Positions 8,616-17,702 are shown, counted from the first letter of the stretch. The stretch: DNA of 48,025 bases from Streptomyces viridochromogenes DSM 40736 (GCF_000158955.1 NZ_GG657757.1:1981630-2029654), one strand, 5' to 3'. Made by a program: numbers and translations. Notes: generated from the letters alone by a model not told the origin.

Positions 8616-8675
8616 CTTCCCTGACTCCCCGCCCGACCCCGCAGACTTCCCCCACGCACCGAGGAGCGATTCGTC

Positions 8676-9947
8676 GTGACCATCACCCAGCCCGACCTGA
8701 GTGTCTTCGAGACCGTGGAGTCCGAGGTGCGCAGCTACTGCCGCGGCTGGCCCACCGTCTTCGACCGTGCGGTGGGCAGCCGCATGTACGACGAGGACGG
8801 CCATGAGTACCTCGACTTCTTCGCCGGAGCCGGTTCACTGAACTACGGGCACAACAACCCGGTCCTGAAACGCGCGCTGATCGACTACCTGGAGCGGGAC
8901 GGCGTCGCGCACGGGCTCGACATGTCGACCACCGCCAAGCGCACGTTCCTGGAGGCCTTCCAGAACCTGCTGCTGCGCCCGCGTGACCTGCCGTACAAGG
9001 TCATGTTCCCCGGCCCGACCGGCACCAACGCCGTGGAGGCCGCGCTGAAGCTGGCGCGGAAGGTGAAGGGGCGCGAGTCGATCGTCTCCTTCACCAACGC
9101 CTTCCACGGCATGTCGCTCGGCTCGCTGGCCGTGACCGGCAACGCCTTCAAGCGGGCCGGCGCCGGCATCCCGCTGGTGCACGGCACGCCGATGCCGTTC
9201 GACAACTACTTCGACGGCACCGTCGAGGACTTCCTGTGGTTCGAGCGGCTCCTGGAGGACCAGGGATCCGGCCTCAACAAGCCCGCCGCCGTGATCGTCG
9301 AGACGGTCCAGGGCGAGGGCGGCATCAACGTGGCGCGTCCCGAGTGGCTGCGTGCCCTGTCCGAGCTGTGCGAGCGGCAGGACATGCTGCTGATCGTCGA
9401 CGACATCCAGATGGGCTGCGGCCGTACCGGCGCGTTCTTCTCCTTCGAGGAGGCGGGCATCACGCCGGACATCGTCACCGTCTCCAAGTCGATCAGCGGC
9501 TACGGCCTGCCCATGTCGCTGTGCCTGTTCAAGCCCGAGCTGGACATCTGGGAGCCCGGCGAGCACAACGGCACCTTCCGCGGCAACAACCCCGCGTTCG
9601 TCACGGCCACCGCGGCCCTGGAGACGTACTGGGCCGACGGCTCCGCGATGGAGAAGCAGACCCGCAAGCGCGGCGAGCAGGTCGAACAGGCCATGATCTC
9701 CATCGCCGAGGAGAACCTGGCCGACGTGAAGGAGTACCGGGGCCGCGGCCTGGTGTGGGGCCTGGAGTTCCACGAGAAGGACCGCGCCGGCAAGGTCGCC
9801 AAGCGCGCCTTCGAGCTCGGACTGCTCATCGAGACGTCCGGCCCCGAGAGCGAGGTCGTGAAGCTGCTCCCCGCGCTCACGATCACCCCCGAAGAACTGG
9901 ACGAGGGCCTGAGCACGCTGGCCCGCGCCGTCCGCGAGACCGCCTGA
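8676..9947 (+). CDS. ectB: EctB, diaminobutyrate-2-oxoglutarate aminotransferase
   Basis: First committed step of ectoine synthesis: amino transfer from glutamate to L-aspartate semialdehyde giving L-2,4-diaminobutyrate. A class III PLP aminotransferase of 423 aa, the usual EctB length. It shows FFAGAGSLNYGHNNP, FPGPTGTNAVEAALKLARK, IVDDIQMGCGRTGAFFSFE and the PLP lysine in TVSKSISGYGLPMSL. The GTG at 8676 follows GAGGAG. Confidence 0.96.
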   Translation: MTITQPDLSVFETVESEVRSYCRGWPTVFDRAVGSRMYDEDGHEYLDFFAGAGSLNYGHNNPVLKRALIDYLERDGVAHGLDMSTTAKRTFLEAFQNLLLRPRDLPYKVMFPGPTGTNAVEAALKLARKVKGRESIVSFTNAFHGMSLGSLAVTGNAFKRAGAGIPLVHGTPMPFDNYFDGTVEDFLWFERLLEDQGSGLNKPAAVIVETVQGEGGINVARPEWLRALSELCERQDMLLIVDDIQMGCGRTGAFFSFEEAGITPDIVTVSKSISGYGLPMSLCLFKPELDIWEPGEHNGTFRGNNPAFVTATAALETYWADGSAMEKQTRKRGEQVEQAMISIAEENLADVKEYRGRGLVWGLEFHEKDRAGKVAKRAFELGLLIETSGPESEVVKLLPALTITPEELDEGLSTLARAVRETA

Positions 9948-9986
9948 CCGACCAAGCACCACTCATCTAGGAGGCATCGCAGCACC

Positions 9987-10385
9987 GTGATTGTCCGTTC
10001 GTTCAAGGAGATCGAAGGTACCGACCGGCACGTGAAGGCGGCGTCCGGTACGTGGGAGAGCAAGCGCATCGTCCTCGCCAAGGAGAAAGTGGGCTTCTCC
10101 CTGCACGAGACGGTCCTCTACGCGGGTACGGAGACGTCGATGTGGTACGCGAACCACATCGAGGCCGTCGTCTGCACGGAGGGCGAGGCCGAGCTGACCG
10201 ACCACGAGACCGGGCTGACGCACACCATCACGCCCGGCACCATGTACCTCCTGGACGGGCACGAGAGGCACACGCTGCGGGTCAAGCAGGACTTCCGCTG
10301 CCTCTGCGTGTTCAACCCGCCCGTGACCGGACGGGAGGACCACGACGAGAACGGCGTCTACCCGCTGCTCACCGAGGAGGTGTGA
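9987..10385 (+). CDS. ectC: EctC, L-ectoine synthase
   Basis: Cupin-fold cyclase that closes N-acetyl-diaminobutyrate to ectoine. 132 aa, the family's usual size. Motifs: [16 protein letters not shown], the cupin core [18 protein letters not shown], and [18 protein letters not shown] with the metal-binding histidine region. The GTG at 9987 follows TAGGAGG. The end of the gene contains the ribosome site used by ectD. Confidence 0.96.
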   Translation: MIVRSFKEIEGTDRHVKAASGTWESKRIVLAKEKVGFSLHETVLYAGTETSMWYANHIEAVVCTEGEAELTDHETGLTHTITPGTMYLLDGHERHTLRVKQDFRCLCVFNPPVTGREDHDENGVYPLLTEEV

Positions 10386-10392
10386 CGTTTCC

Positions 10393-11301
10393 ATGACCGC
10401 CACCACCGACACCGCCACCGGTATCCCGGACCTCTATCCCAGTCGCGGTGCCGTCGAGGCACTGACCCCGCGCCAGGACCCGGTCGTCTGGGGCGCCCCC
10501 GACGCCCCGGGCCCGGTCGCCCCGGCCGACCTGCTCTCCTTCGAGCGTGACGGCTTCCTGGCCATCGACGAGCTCATCACCGAGGACGAGGTCGCCGTCT
10601 ACCGGAACGAGCTGAACCGGCTGGTGAACGACCCGGACATGCGTGCCGACGAGCGGTCGATCGTCGAGCCGGCGTCCAAGGAGATCCGCACGGTCTTCGA
10701 GGTACACAAGATCAGCGAGGTGTTCGCCCGGCTCGTGCGCGACGAGCGGGTCGTCGGCCGGGCGCGGCAGATCCTCGGCTCGGACGTGTACGTCCACCAG
10801 TCGCGGATCAACGTCAAGCCGGGGTTCGGGGCCAGTGGTTTCTACTGGCACTCGGACTTCGAGACGTGGCACGCCGAGGACGGTCTGCCGCGGATGCGCA
10901 CGGTGTCGGTCTCGATCGCGCTGACCGAGAACTACGACACCAACGGCGGGCTCATGATCATGCCGGGGTCGCACAAGACGTTCCTCGGGTGTGCGGGGGA
11001 AACGCCGAAGGACAACTACAAGAAGTCGCTGCAGATGCAGGACGCGGGCACGCCGTCCGACGAGGCGCTGACCCAGCTTGCCGCGCAGCACGGCATCAAG
11101 CTGTTCACGGGCAAGGCCGGGTCGGCGACCTGGTTCGACTGCAACGCCATGCACGGTTCCGGCGACAACATCACGCCGTTCCCGCGCAGCAACGTGTTCA
11201 TCGTGTTCAACAGCGTGGAGAACACGGCGGTGGAACCGTTCGCCGCGCCGGTCCGGCGGCCGGAGTTCATCGGGGCGCGGGACTTCACTCCGGTGCGGTG
11301 A
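10393..11301 (+). CDS. ectD: EctD, ectoine 5-hydroxylase
   Basis: Non-haem Fe(II)/2-oxoglutarate dioxygenase converting ectoine to 5-hydroxyectoine. 302 aa. It carries the EctD signature FYWHSDFETWHAEDGLPRM, with the His and Asp iron ligands, and the second iron His in CNAMHGSGDNITPFPRSN. The ATG at 10393 lies 7 bp after the ectC stop, with GAGGAGGTG across the end of ectC. Its last 36 bp are duplicated just downstream. Confidence 0.96.
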   Translation: MTATTDTATGIPDLYPSRGAVEALTPRQDPVVWGAPDAPGPVAPADLLSFERDGFLAIDELITEDEVAVYRNELNRLVNDPDMRADERSIVEPASKEIRTVFEVHKISEVFARLVRDERVVGRARQILGSDVYVHQSRINVKPGFGASGFYWHSDFETWHAEDGLPRMRTVSVSIALTENYDTNGGLMIMPGSHKTFLGCAGETPKDNYKKSLQMQDAGTPSDEALTQLAAQHGIKLFTGKAGSATWFDCNAMHGSGDNITPFPRSNVFIVFNSVENTAVEPFAAPVRRPEFIGARDFTPVR

Positions 11302-11356
11302 CCAACCCTCGGAGGACACAGCATCGGGGCGCGGGATTCACTCCGGTGCGGTGACC
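11268..11356 (+). repeat. Tandem duplication of the 3' end of ectD
   Basis: Copy 1 is 11268-11303, covering the last codons and stop of ectD (catcggggcgcggga ... ggtgacc). Copy 2 is 11322-11356, identical except for one missing c. They start 54 bp apart with 18 unrelated bases between them. This looks like a partial duplication or a deletion scar downstream of the operon. Confidence 0.85.
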
Positions 11357-11392
11357 GCCGCTCAGCGGTGACGTGACCGTGTGACAGGACTG

Positions 11393-11434
11393 CCGGGTGG
11401 GGCCTCCTCGTGTGGGACGGGAGGCCCCACCCGG
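11393..11434. terminator. Strong hairpin terminator after ectD
   Basis: CCGGGTGGGGCCTCC (11393-11407) pairs perfectly with 11420-11434 across a 12-nt loop, giving a 15-bp GC stem. It lies between convergent genes (ectD + and the PLP enzyme -), so it can serve both. There is little T-run, as is usual in Streptomyces. Confidence 0.85.
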
Positions 11435-11453
11435 TTGTGTGCTGTCCGGGTGG

Positions 11454-12506
11454 TCAGGCGGACAGGACGTCCAGCAGCCGGTCGACGTTCTCCGGGGTGT
11501 TGTAGAGGTGGAACGCGGCCCGCAGGTTCCCCGCCCGGTCCGACACCTCGATGCCCGCCCGGCTCAGTTCGCCCTGGCGGTGACCGAGCCCCGGCACGGA
11601 CACGATCGCGGAGCCCGGCGCGGGCACCGGCTCATGGCCCAGCCCGGCGAGCCCGGCGCGGAAGCGGTCCGCGAGAGCGAGGTCGTGGGCGTGCACGACG
11701 TCCACGCCGATCTCCTCCAGCAGCTCCAGGGAGGCTCGCAGCCCGGCGTAGGTGAAGAGGGCGGGGCTGATGTCGAAGCGCCGTGCGGAGTGGGCGAGTT
11801 CCTCGACCGGGCCGTAGCAGCTGTCCCAGGGAATCTCACCGGCGACCCAGCCGGAGAGCAGCGGCGAGAGGCCGCCGAAGTCCTGCGGGACGATGAAGAA
11901 CGCGGCTCCGTGCGGTCCCAGGAGCCACTTGAATCCGACGGCGGCGAGGAAGTCGTCGGCATCGCCGTCCATCGGCAGCCAGCCGGCCGACTGGGAGGCG
12001 TCGACGTAGGTGCGCGCTCCGTGCGCCCGGGCCGCCTCGCGCACGGCAGACAGGTCGGCGAGCCGGCCGTCGGCCGACTGGGCGGTGCTGACCGCGACGA
12101 GCGCGGTACCGGGGCGGACGGACTCGGCGAGCCGCTCCAGGGGCACGGAGCGCACCTTGAGGTCGCCGCGCACGTGGAACGGGTTCACCAGGGACGCGAA
12201 GTCGCCGTCCACCGTGAGGACTTCGGCCCCGGAGGGCAGCGAGGCGGCGATCAGGCCCCCGTACTCGGCGACCGACGCTCCGGTGGCGACCCGCTCGGCC
12301 GGCACCCCGGCCAGCCGGGCGAAGGACGCGCGGGCGGCCTCCACGTGCTCGTACAGGGGACCCAGGGGCGTGCCCTCGGCACGCATCCGCACCGCCTGCT
12401 GCAGGGCGGTGACGGTACGGGCGGGCAGCAGCCCGTTGCTCGCGGTGTTGAGGTAGGTGTGCTTCGGGGCGAACTCGGCACGGACGAGGTTCTCGAAGGT
12501 CTCCAT
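11454..12506 (-). CDS. Class V aminotransferase/selenocysteine-lyase-like PLP enzyme
   Basis: A 350-aa PLP enzyme of the class V group. It has YLNTASNGLLPARTVTAL, VATGASVAEYGGLIAASLP, the cofactor Asp in ARTYVDASQSAGWLP and the PLP lysine in AAVGFKWLLGPHGAAFF. It is related to cysteine desulfurase-like and isopenicillin N epimerase-like proteins; the substrate is unknown. I chose ATG 12506 (METFENLV), although an in-frame ATG at 12542 exists; neither has a strong ribosome site. It converges on the ect operon across the hairpin at 11393-11434. Confidence 0.78.
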   Translation of the reverse strand: METFENLVRAEFAPKHTYLNTASNGLLPARTVTALQQAVRMRAEGTPLGPLYEHVEAARASFARLAGVPAERVATGASVAEYGGLIAASLPSGAEVLTVDGDFASLVNPFHVRGDLKVRSVPLERLAESVRPGTALVAVSTAQSADGRLADLSAVREAARAHGARTYVDASQSAGWLPMDGDADDFLAAVGFKWLLGPHGAAFFIVPQDFGGLSPLLSGWVAGEIPWDSCYGPVEELAHSARRFDISPALFTYAGLRASLELLEEIGVDVVHAHDLALADRFRAGLAGLGHEPVPAPGSAIVSVPGLGHRQGELSRAGIEVSDRAGNLRAAFHLYNTPENVDRLLDVLSA

Positions 12507-12602
12507 GGGACCACTCTGCGTCCCATGGATCTCCCCGTCCATTGCCGTTTTCTGCGTGATGCGGCCAAGCAGCGCTTATGTATGGTCCCTGGCCTGCGCG
12601 TT

Positions 12603-13316
12603 TCAGTGCTGGGGCACCGCACAGCCGTCCGGGCCGCACGCGTCCGCGTCACCGCTGTCCACGATCGTCAGCGGGGCGCGGTCACCGTACGCCTGGGTCA
12701 GGGCCTGGGCGAAGACCTCGGCGGGCTGGGCGCCGGAGACGCCGTACTTGCGGTCGAGCACGAAGAACGGCACACCGCTCGCGCCGAGCTGCGCCGCCTC
12801 CCGCTCGTCGGCCCGGACCTCGGCGGCGTAGGCGTCCGGATCGGCGAGCACGGCGCGGACGGCCTCCCCGTCGAGTCCGGCGGCCACGGCGAGCTCCACC
12901 AGCCGTTCGTCGTCGCCGAAGACCGAGCGCTCCTCGGCGAAGTTGGCCCGGTACAGCTGGTCGAGGAGCTGCTCCTGGCGGCCCTGCTCCTTGGCGAGGT
13001 GGAGCAGCCGGTGCATGTCGAAGGTGCTGCCGTGGTCACGGCCGCGCGTACGGTAGTCCAGCCCCTCGGCGGCGGCCTGTGCGCCCAGGTTGTCCTCACC
13101 GGCCTCGGCCTGCGCCTCGCTCATCCCGTACTTCCTGGTGAGCATCGTGATCACGGGCTGGATGTCGTCCTTGGCGCGGCCCGGGTCCAGCTCGAAGGAG
13201 CGGTGCACCACCTCGATGTCGTCGCGGTGCGGGAAGTCCCGCAGCGCCTTCTCGAAGCGGGCCTTGCCCACGTAGCACCAGGGGCAGGCGATGTCGCTCC
13301 AGATCTCGACGCGCAT
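12603..13316 (-). CDS. FrnE-like DsbA family oxidoreductase
   Basis: 237-aa thioredoxin-fold protein of the FrnE/DsbA-like group (2-hydroxychromene-2-carboxylate isomerase relatives). The N-terminal active site is CPWC in IWSDIACPWCYVGKARF, and the cis-Pro loop reads GASGVPFFVLDRKYGVSGAQ. There is no signal peptide, so it is a cytoplasmic thiol-disulfide or isomerase-type enzyme. The ATG at 13316 has GGAGAG upstream; a longer frame begins at 13385. The C-terminus ends with two cysteines (DACGPDGCAVPQH). Confidence 0.87.
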   Translation of the reverse strand: MRVEIWSDIACPWCYVGKARFEKALRDFPHRDDIEVVHRSFELDPGRAKDDIQPVITMLTRKYGMSEAQAEAGEDNLGAQAAAEGLDYRTRGRDHGSTFDMHRLLHLAKEQGRQEQLLDQLYRANFAEERSVFGDDERLVELAVAAGLDGEAVRAVLADPDAYAAEVRADEREAAQLGASGVPFFVLDRKYGVSGAQPAEVFAQALTQAYGDRAPLTIVDSGDADACGPDGCAVPQH

Positions 13317-13395
13317 GTCTTCGGCTCTCTCCAGCTCGTACGGGGACACGGAGGCGCTCCCTCCGCCGAGTGCATGAACGTTCAAGCAGCGGCGT

Positions 13396-13899
13396 TCATT
13401 CCCCGGGGACCGTCAGGCGCAGACACCGATGGTGGTCGCCCTCGGCGGGCGGATTCGCCGGGTCCGGGACCCAGCCCTGGCGGATGTAGAAGGCCTGCGC
13501 GCGCAGATTGTCGACGTGCACGTCGAGGACGGCCGTCCGCCTGCCGTCGGCCTGCCACTCCTCGACGCAGGCGGTGTGCAGCGCGGTGCCGGCGCCGCGG
13601 CGCCAGTGGCCGGGGTCCACGTGGAACTGGAACAGCTTCACCGTGTCCCCGGGAGCCCCGTCGGGGGTGCGGAACGAGGCCAGACCGATCATGCGGCCCC
13701 CCTCGACGAGGCACAGCACCCGGCCGTCGGGCCGCGCGAGGGCGCTCCGCCAGGCGGCGAGCCAGTCGGTGCCGTCCTGCGGCACCCCGTCGGGGTAGTA
13801 CGTCGCCCGGGCCCGGGCGTGCAGCGCCACGACGTCCGCCACCTCGGCGGGCAGGACGGTACGGATCACACGCCCCGGGGTCACTCGTTCCTCGATCAT
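13396..13899 (-). CDS. GNAT family N-acetyltransferase
   Basis: 167-aa GNAT fold. Acetyl-CoA site FHVDPGHWRRGAGTALHTAC, then LDVHVDNLRAQAFYIRQGWV, the usual last strand and helix. The substrate cannot be inferred. It is 79 bp upstream of the FrnE-like gene on the same strand and may share its transcript. Confidence 0.82.
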   Translation of the reverse strand: MIEERVTPGRVIRTVLPAEVADVVALHARARATYYPDGVPQDGTDWLAAWRSALARPDGRVLCLVEGGRMIGLASFRTPDGAPGDTVKLFQFHVDPGHWRRGAGTALHTACVEEWQADGRRTAVLDVHVDNLRAQAFYIRQGWVPDPANPPAEGDHHRCLRLTVPGE

Positions 13900-13950
13900 G
13901 GAACGGAGGACGTGCCCGGCCGGGGTGCGGTTCCCGGGCCGGGCGCGTCC

Positions 13951-14559
13951 TCAACTGCCGTCGCGCAGATCGTTCGGCCAGTACGGACGGAACTCGATGT
14001 GGTCGTACGTCACCACGCAGCCCTCCCCCATCGGGGACTGGGTCATGAAGCCGACCAGGGCGCCTCCGGTCTCCTTCTCGTCGCCCAGGGTGAAGAGGCG
14101 GACGAAGGTCCAGCGCTCGCCGTCTCGGGAGGCGTGGAAGGCGAAGGCCCGGCCCGTGCGGCTGACCCGCAACCAGACGGAACTGCCGTCCACCGTGAAG
14201 GAGTTGGCGTCGTCCGAGTGGCCCCGGGTGACGACCGTGCAGACCGTGGGGACGTCCGGGGAGTACTCCAGGCAGAGCTTGGCCCAGGCCCGCTCCCCGA
14301 CGTGGACGTAGAGCACCCCGGCGTCGAAGGCCGCGCCGAACCCGACCGTGACCCGGGCGATCAGCTGGAAGTCCCCCTCGGGCGCCCCGAGCAACCGGGG
14401 CGCGTCGGAGGCGGGGTCCAGCGCTTCCCCGGTGGGCGGCACGAACCGATCCTGCCGCGCCCCGGCCCACCCGGTGAGCACCCCGTCCTCGTAGGACCAG
14501 TGACCGTCGGGCCCATAAATGCGCAGCCCGAAAGGAAGTTCGGGAAGTTCGAGATCCAT
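13951..14559 (-). CDS. DUF1349 domain protein
   Basis: 202-aa beta-sandwich (concanavalin-like) protein of the DUF1349 / 'regulation of enolase' group. It has DFQLIARVTVGFGAAFDAGV, VHVGERAWAKLCLEYSPD, HSDDANSFTVDGSSVWLRVS and FAFHASRDGERWTFVRLF. Homologues are cytosolic proteins of unclear biochemical role, some implicated in carbohydrate contexts. No signal peptide. ATG 14559 starts MDLELPELPFGLRIYG. Confidence 0.82.
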   Translation of the reverse strand: MDLELPELPFGLRIYGPDGHWSYEDGVLTGWAGARQDRFVPPTGEALDPASDAPRLLGAPEGDFQLIARVTVGFGAAFDAGVLYVHVGERAWAKLCLEYSPDVPTVCTVVTRGHSDDANSFTVDGSSVWLRVSRTGRAFAFHASRDGERWTFVRLFTLGDEKETGGALVGFMTQSPMGEGCVVTYDHIEFRPYWPNDLRDGS

Positions 14560-14582
14560 TCGACCAAGTCTTTCAGGTCCGA

Positions 14583-14642
14583 CCCTCAGGGGCGCGGGAC
14601 TGTGTCAATTTGCGGCTCCGCCGCGTGGGCGCGACGAGCCAC
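14583..14642. repeat. Dispersed intergenic repeat, copy A
   Basis: A 60-bp element matching 31817-31876 at 53 of 60 positions by my hand count. Both begin ccctcaggggcgcggg and share tgcggctccgccgcgtgggc then gcgac, with the differences mostly in a central 12 bp. Both copies are in spacers between same-strand genes. Similar GC-rich intergenic sequences are common in Streptomyces genomes. Confidence 0.8.
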
Positions 14643-14683
14643 AGCGAACCGCAAGCGGGCAACCCGCCACGCCCCTACGGCGC

Positions 14684-16245
14684 TCACCGCTCCAGAACCC
14701 CGTTGAACCTACGAGGCAGCCCCAACGGGTTCTCGTCCCGCAACTCCGCCGGCAGCAACGCCGCCGGCGTGTTCTGGTACACCACCGGCCGCAGCCACCG
14801 CTCGATCGCCGTCCCACCCACCGACGTGGACGTCGACGTCGTCGCCGGGTACGGCCCCCCGTGGTGCTGGGCGGGAGCCACCGCGACCCCCGTCGGCCAG
14901 CCATTGACCAGCACACGCCCGGCCAGCGGCGTCAGCTCCTGCAGCAGCTCCGCGCCACGGCCCTGGCCGGCGGCCTCCTCCTCGGAGAGCTGCACCGTCG
15001 CCGTGAGGTTGCCCGGCAGACGCGACAGCACCGCCTTCACCTCGGCCTCGTCCTCGTAGCGGGCCACCACGGTGACCGGGCCGAAGCACTCCTCCAGCAG
15101 CAGGTCGTGCTCGCCCTTAGCCGCCAGCCTGCTCGCCGGCACCGTGAGGAAGCCCGCGCTGACGGTGTGGTCGCCGCCCGCGCCGGGCGTGACGGGCGAG
15201 TCGACGTCGGGCAGTGCGGCCCGCTCGGCGACGCCCGCGACGAAGTTGTCGCGCATGCGGTGGTCGAGCAGGACCCCGGCGTCGGTGTCGCTGACGGCGT
15301 CGGTCAGCGACTTCAGCAGGGCGTCACCGGCGGCACCGGACGGGGCGAGGACGAGGCCCGGCTTCACGCAGAACTGGCCGACTCCCAGCGTCATCGAACC
15401 GGCGAGGCCGGAGCCGATCGCCTCGGCCCGCTCGGCGGCGGCGGCCTCGGTGACCACGACCGGGTTCAGGGAGCCCAGCTCGCCGTGGAAGGGGATCGGC
15501 ACGGGAACGGGCCGCGGCCGCGTCGAACAGCGCGCGCCCGCCCGCGCACGGACCCGGTGAAGCCGGCCGCCGCGACCAGCGGGTGCTTGATCAGCTCGAC
15601 GCCCGCCTCGAAGCCGTGGACCAGGCCCACGACGCCCTCGGGGATGTCGTGCCGGGCGGCGGCCCGGCGCAGCATCTTCGCGACGTACTCGGACAGGGCC
15701 GGGTGGTCGGGGTGGGCCTTGACGACGACCGGGCAGCCGGCCCCCAGCGCGCTCGCGGTGTCGCCGCCGGCGACCGAGAAGGCGAAGGGGAAGTTCGACG
15801 CCGAGTAGACGGCGACGACGCCCAGGGGCACCTTGTAGCGGCGCAGGTCCGGGATGGGCGGGGTCGCGGTGTCGTCGGGGTGGTTGATGACGACGTCGAG
15901 GAAGGCGCCCTCGTCGACGATGTCCGCGAAGGCCCGCAGCTGGTAGCAGGTGCGGGCGAGCTCGCCGGTCAGCCGGACCGGGCCGAGCGCGGTCTCGGCG
16001 TCGGCGGTCTCGACGAGCCCGTCCTTGGCCGCCTCCAGCTCGTCGGCGGCGGTGCGCAGGAAGGCGGCGCGGACGGCACGGTCGGCGAGCGCGCCGCGCG
16101 CCTCCTCGGCGGCACGGACGGCGGCGTCCACCTCCTGGGCTGTGGCCTCCACCGCAACCTGTTCACGCTGCTTCCCGGTTCGGGGGTCGACACTCCAGAC
16201 TGGTGCTGCTGCCACCGCGGGTCCCTCCACGTGTATCTGGGTCAT
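14684..16245 (-). pseudogene. 2,5-dioxovalerate-type aldehyde dehydrogenase, frameshifted
   Basis: NADP-type aldehyde dehydrogenase of the alpha-ketoglutarate semialdehyde dehydrogenase group, about 520 aa if repaired. The N-terminal part (15520-16245) has VDAAVRAAEEARGALADRA, KVPLGVVAVYSASNFPFAFS, CPVVVKAHPDHPALSEYV and AAGFTGSV. The C-terminal part (14684-15502) resumes at PIPFHGELGSLNPVVVTEA, with the catalytic cysteine in GVGQFCVKPGLVLAPSG. Between them two +1 indels fit: on the coding strand an extra g in gcgcgggcggg (about 15534) and an extra t in cccgttcccg (about 15505). Both are homopolymer changes. The gene is divergent from an IclR regulator and could finish the acid-sugar route started by the IlvD/DapA pair at 41-44 kb. 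Confidence 0.85.
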
Positions 16246-16256
16246 TCACCAGGGAT

Positions 16257-16272
16257 GTTCGATATACTGAAC
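16257..16272. promoter_or_regulatory. Candidate IclR operator
   Basis: GTTCGATATACTGAAC: outer arms GTTC/GAAC flank an AT-rich core, imperfect dyad. It lies between the aldehyde dehydrogenase (-) and the IclR gene (+), 12 bp from the dehydrogenase start, where a repressor would block its promoter. IclR sites often look like GTTC-N7/8-GAAC. Confidence 0.5.
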
Positions 16273-16336
16273 GCTGTCTCTGATGATGAATAGGCTGTCG
16301 GAGACTATTTCCCGTCGAACGAAGGGGTCAAGGGCG

Positions 16337-17110
16337 ATGTCGGTAGCCGAGACAGGCGGCGGGGCACAGGTCAAGTCCGCGGTACGGACCGTTGAACTGC
16401 TGGAATACTTCGCCGGGCGGCCCGGTATGCACTCCCTCGCGGCGGTCCAGGAGGCCGTCGGATACCCCAAGTCCAGCCTGTACATGCTGCTGCGCACGCT
16501 CGTCGAGCTGGGCTGGGTGGAGACGGACGCGACCGGCACGCGGTACGGCATCGGGGTGCGGGCACTGCTGGTCGGCACGTCGTACATCGATGGCGACGAG
16601 GTGGTCGCGGCGGCCCGGCCGACCCTGGACCGGCTCTCCGACGACACGACGGAGACGATCCACCTGGCCCGTCTGGACGGCACGAACGTCGTCTACCTCG
16701 CCACCCGCCAGTCGCAGCACTACCTGCGCCCCTTCACGCGGGTCGGCCGCCGTCTGCCCGCGCACTCCACGTCCCTCGGCAAGGCGCTGCTGAGCACGTA
16801 CTCGGACGAGCAGGTCCGCAAGATGCTCCCGGAGACGCTGCCGGCGCTGACCGAGCACACGATCACCGACCGGGAGAAGCTCATCGAGGAGCTGCACCAG
16901 GTGCGGGAGCAGGGCTTCTCGGTGGACCGCGAGGAGAACACGCTGGGGCTGCGCTGCTTCGGGGTGGCGATTCCGTACCGCACTCCGGCGCGGGACGCGA
17001 TCAGCTGCTCGGTGCCGGTGGCCCGGCTGACGCCGGCGCACGAGCAACTGGTGAAGGACGCCCTGTTCGACGCGCGGGACCGGCTGACACTGGCCACCCG
17101 TAGGCTCTGA
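16337..17110 (+). CDS. IclR family transcriptional regulator
   Basis: 257 aa. The N-terminal winged helix (VKSAVRTVELLEYFAGRPGM, then VGYPKSSLYMLLRTLVELGW) is followed by the IclR effector domain (LPAHSTSLGKALLSTYSDEQ, LRCFGVAIPYRTP). The ATG at 16337 has AAGGGG-type upstream sequence; an upstream in-frame ATG at 16283 would run through the likely promoter. It probably controls the divergent aldehyde dehydrogenase in response to a uronate or sugar-acid intermediate, as KdgR-type IclR proteins do. That ligand is inferred. Confidence 0.88.
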   Translation: MSVAETGGGAQVKSAVRTVELLEYFAGRPGMHSLAAVQEAVGYPKSSLYMLLRTLVELGWVETDATGTRYGIGVRALLVGTSYIDGDEVVAAARPTLDRLSDDTTETIHLARLDGTNVVYLATRQSQHYLRPFTRVGRRLPAHSTSLGKALLSTYSDEQVRKMLPETLPALTEHTITDREKLIEELHQVREQGFSVDREENTLGLRCFGVAIPYRTPARDAISCSVPVARLTPAHEQLVKDALFDARDRLTLATRRL

Positions 17111-17113
17111 GGC

Positions 17114-17584
17114 ATGAATGTCGAGCTGCGCGAGGTCCACGACAGCGATCTGCCGGTCTTCTACCGGCACATGAACGACCCCGAGGCCCTCCACATGGCG
17201 GCGTTCACCCCCGAGGACCCGTCCGACCGGGACACCTTCGACGCCCACTGGGCCCGGATCCGCTCCTCGGCCGACGTGGTCCGCACGGTGCTGGCCGACG
17301 GTGACGTGGTCGGCAGCGCCGCGGTGTACGGGGTGGCGGGCGAACGCGAGGTGACGTACTGGATCGACCGCGCGTACTGGGGGAAGGGCATCGCCACGGC
17401 GGCTCTCCGGGCGCTCGTGACGGAGGTACCCGAGCGTCCCTTGTACGCCCGGGCGGCGACGGACAACGCGGGGTCCCTGCGCGTCCTGGAGAAGTGCGGG
17501 TTCCGCGCCGTCGCGTCGGCCCGAGGGTATGCCAACGCGCGGGGCGCGGAGATCGACGAGACGGTGCTGACCCTGGTGGGCTAG
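17114..17584 (+). CDS. GNAT family N-acetyltransferase (RimJ-like)
   Basis: 156 aa, GNAT_3/RimJ-like. It starts MNVELREVHDSDLPVFYRHM and has VTYWIDRAYWGKGIATAAL, the acetyl-CoA loop, and ATDNAGSLRVLEKCGFR. It starts 3 bp after the iclR stop and is probably co-transcribed. The substrate is unknown. A short 6-bp stem (GACACC/GGTGTC, 17584-17603) directly after the stop could be a weak terminator. Confidence 0.82.
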   Translation: MNVELREVHDSDLPVFYRHMNDPEALHMAAFTPEDPSDRDTFDAHWARIRSSADVVRTVLADGDVVGSAAVYGVAGEREVTYWIDRAYWGKGIATAALRALVTEVPERPLYARAATDNAGSLRVLEKCGFRAVASARGYANARGAEIDETVLTLVG

Positions 17585-17702
17585 ACACCCCCTGGGAGGT
17601 GTCCTTCTCTCCCCCGGGGTGCGCCCTTCTCCCCCGTCCGGCGGAGGCGGATCGTCGCCGTGCAGGACGTGCCGTAGGGCTGGCGCGCGGGAGGCTGCTC
17701 GC

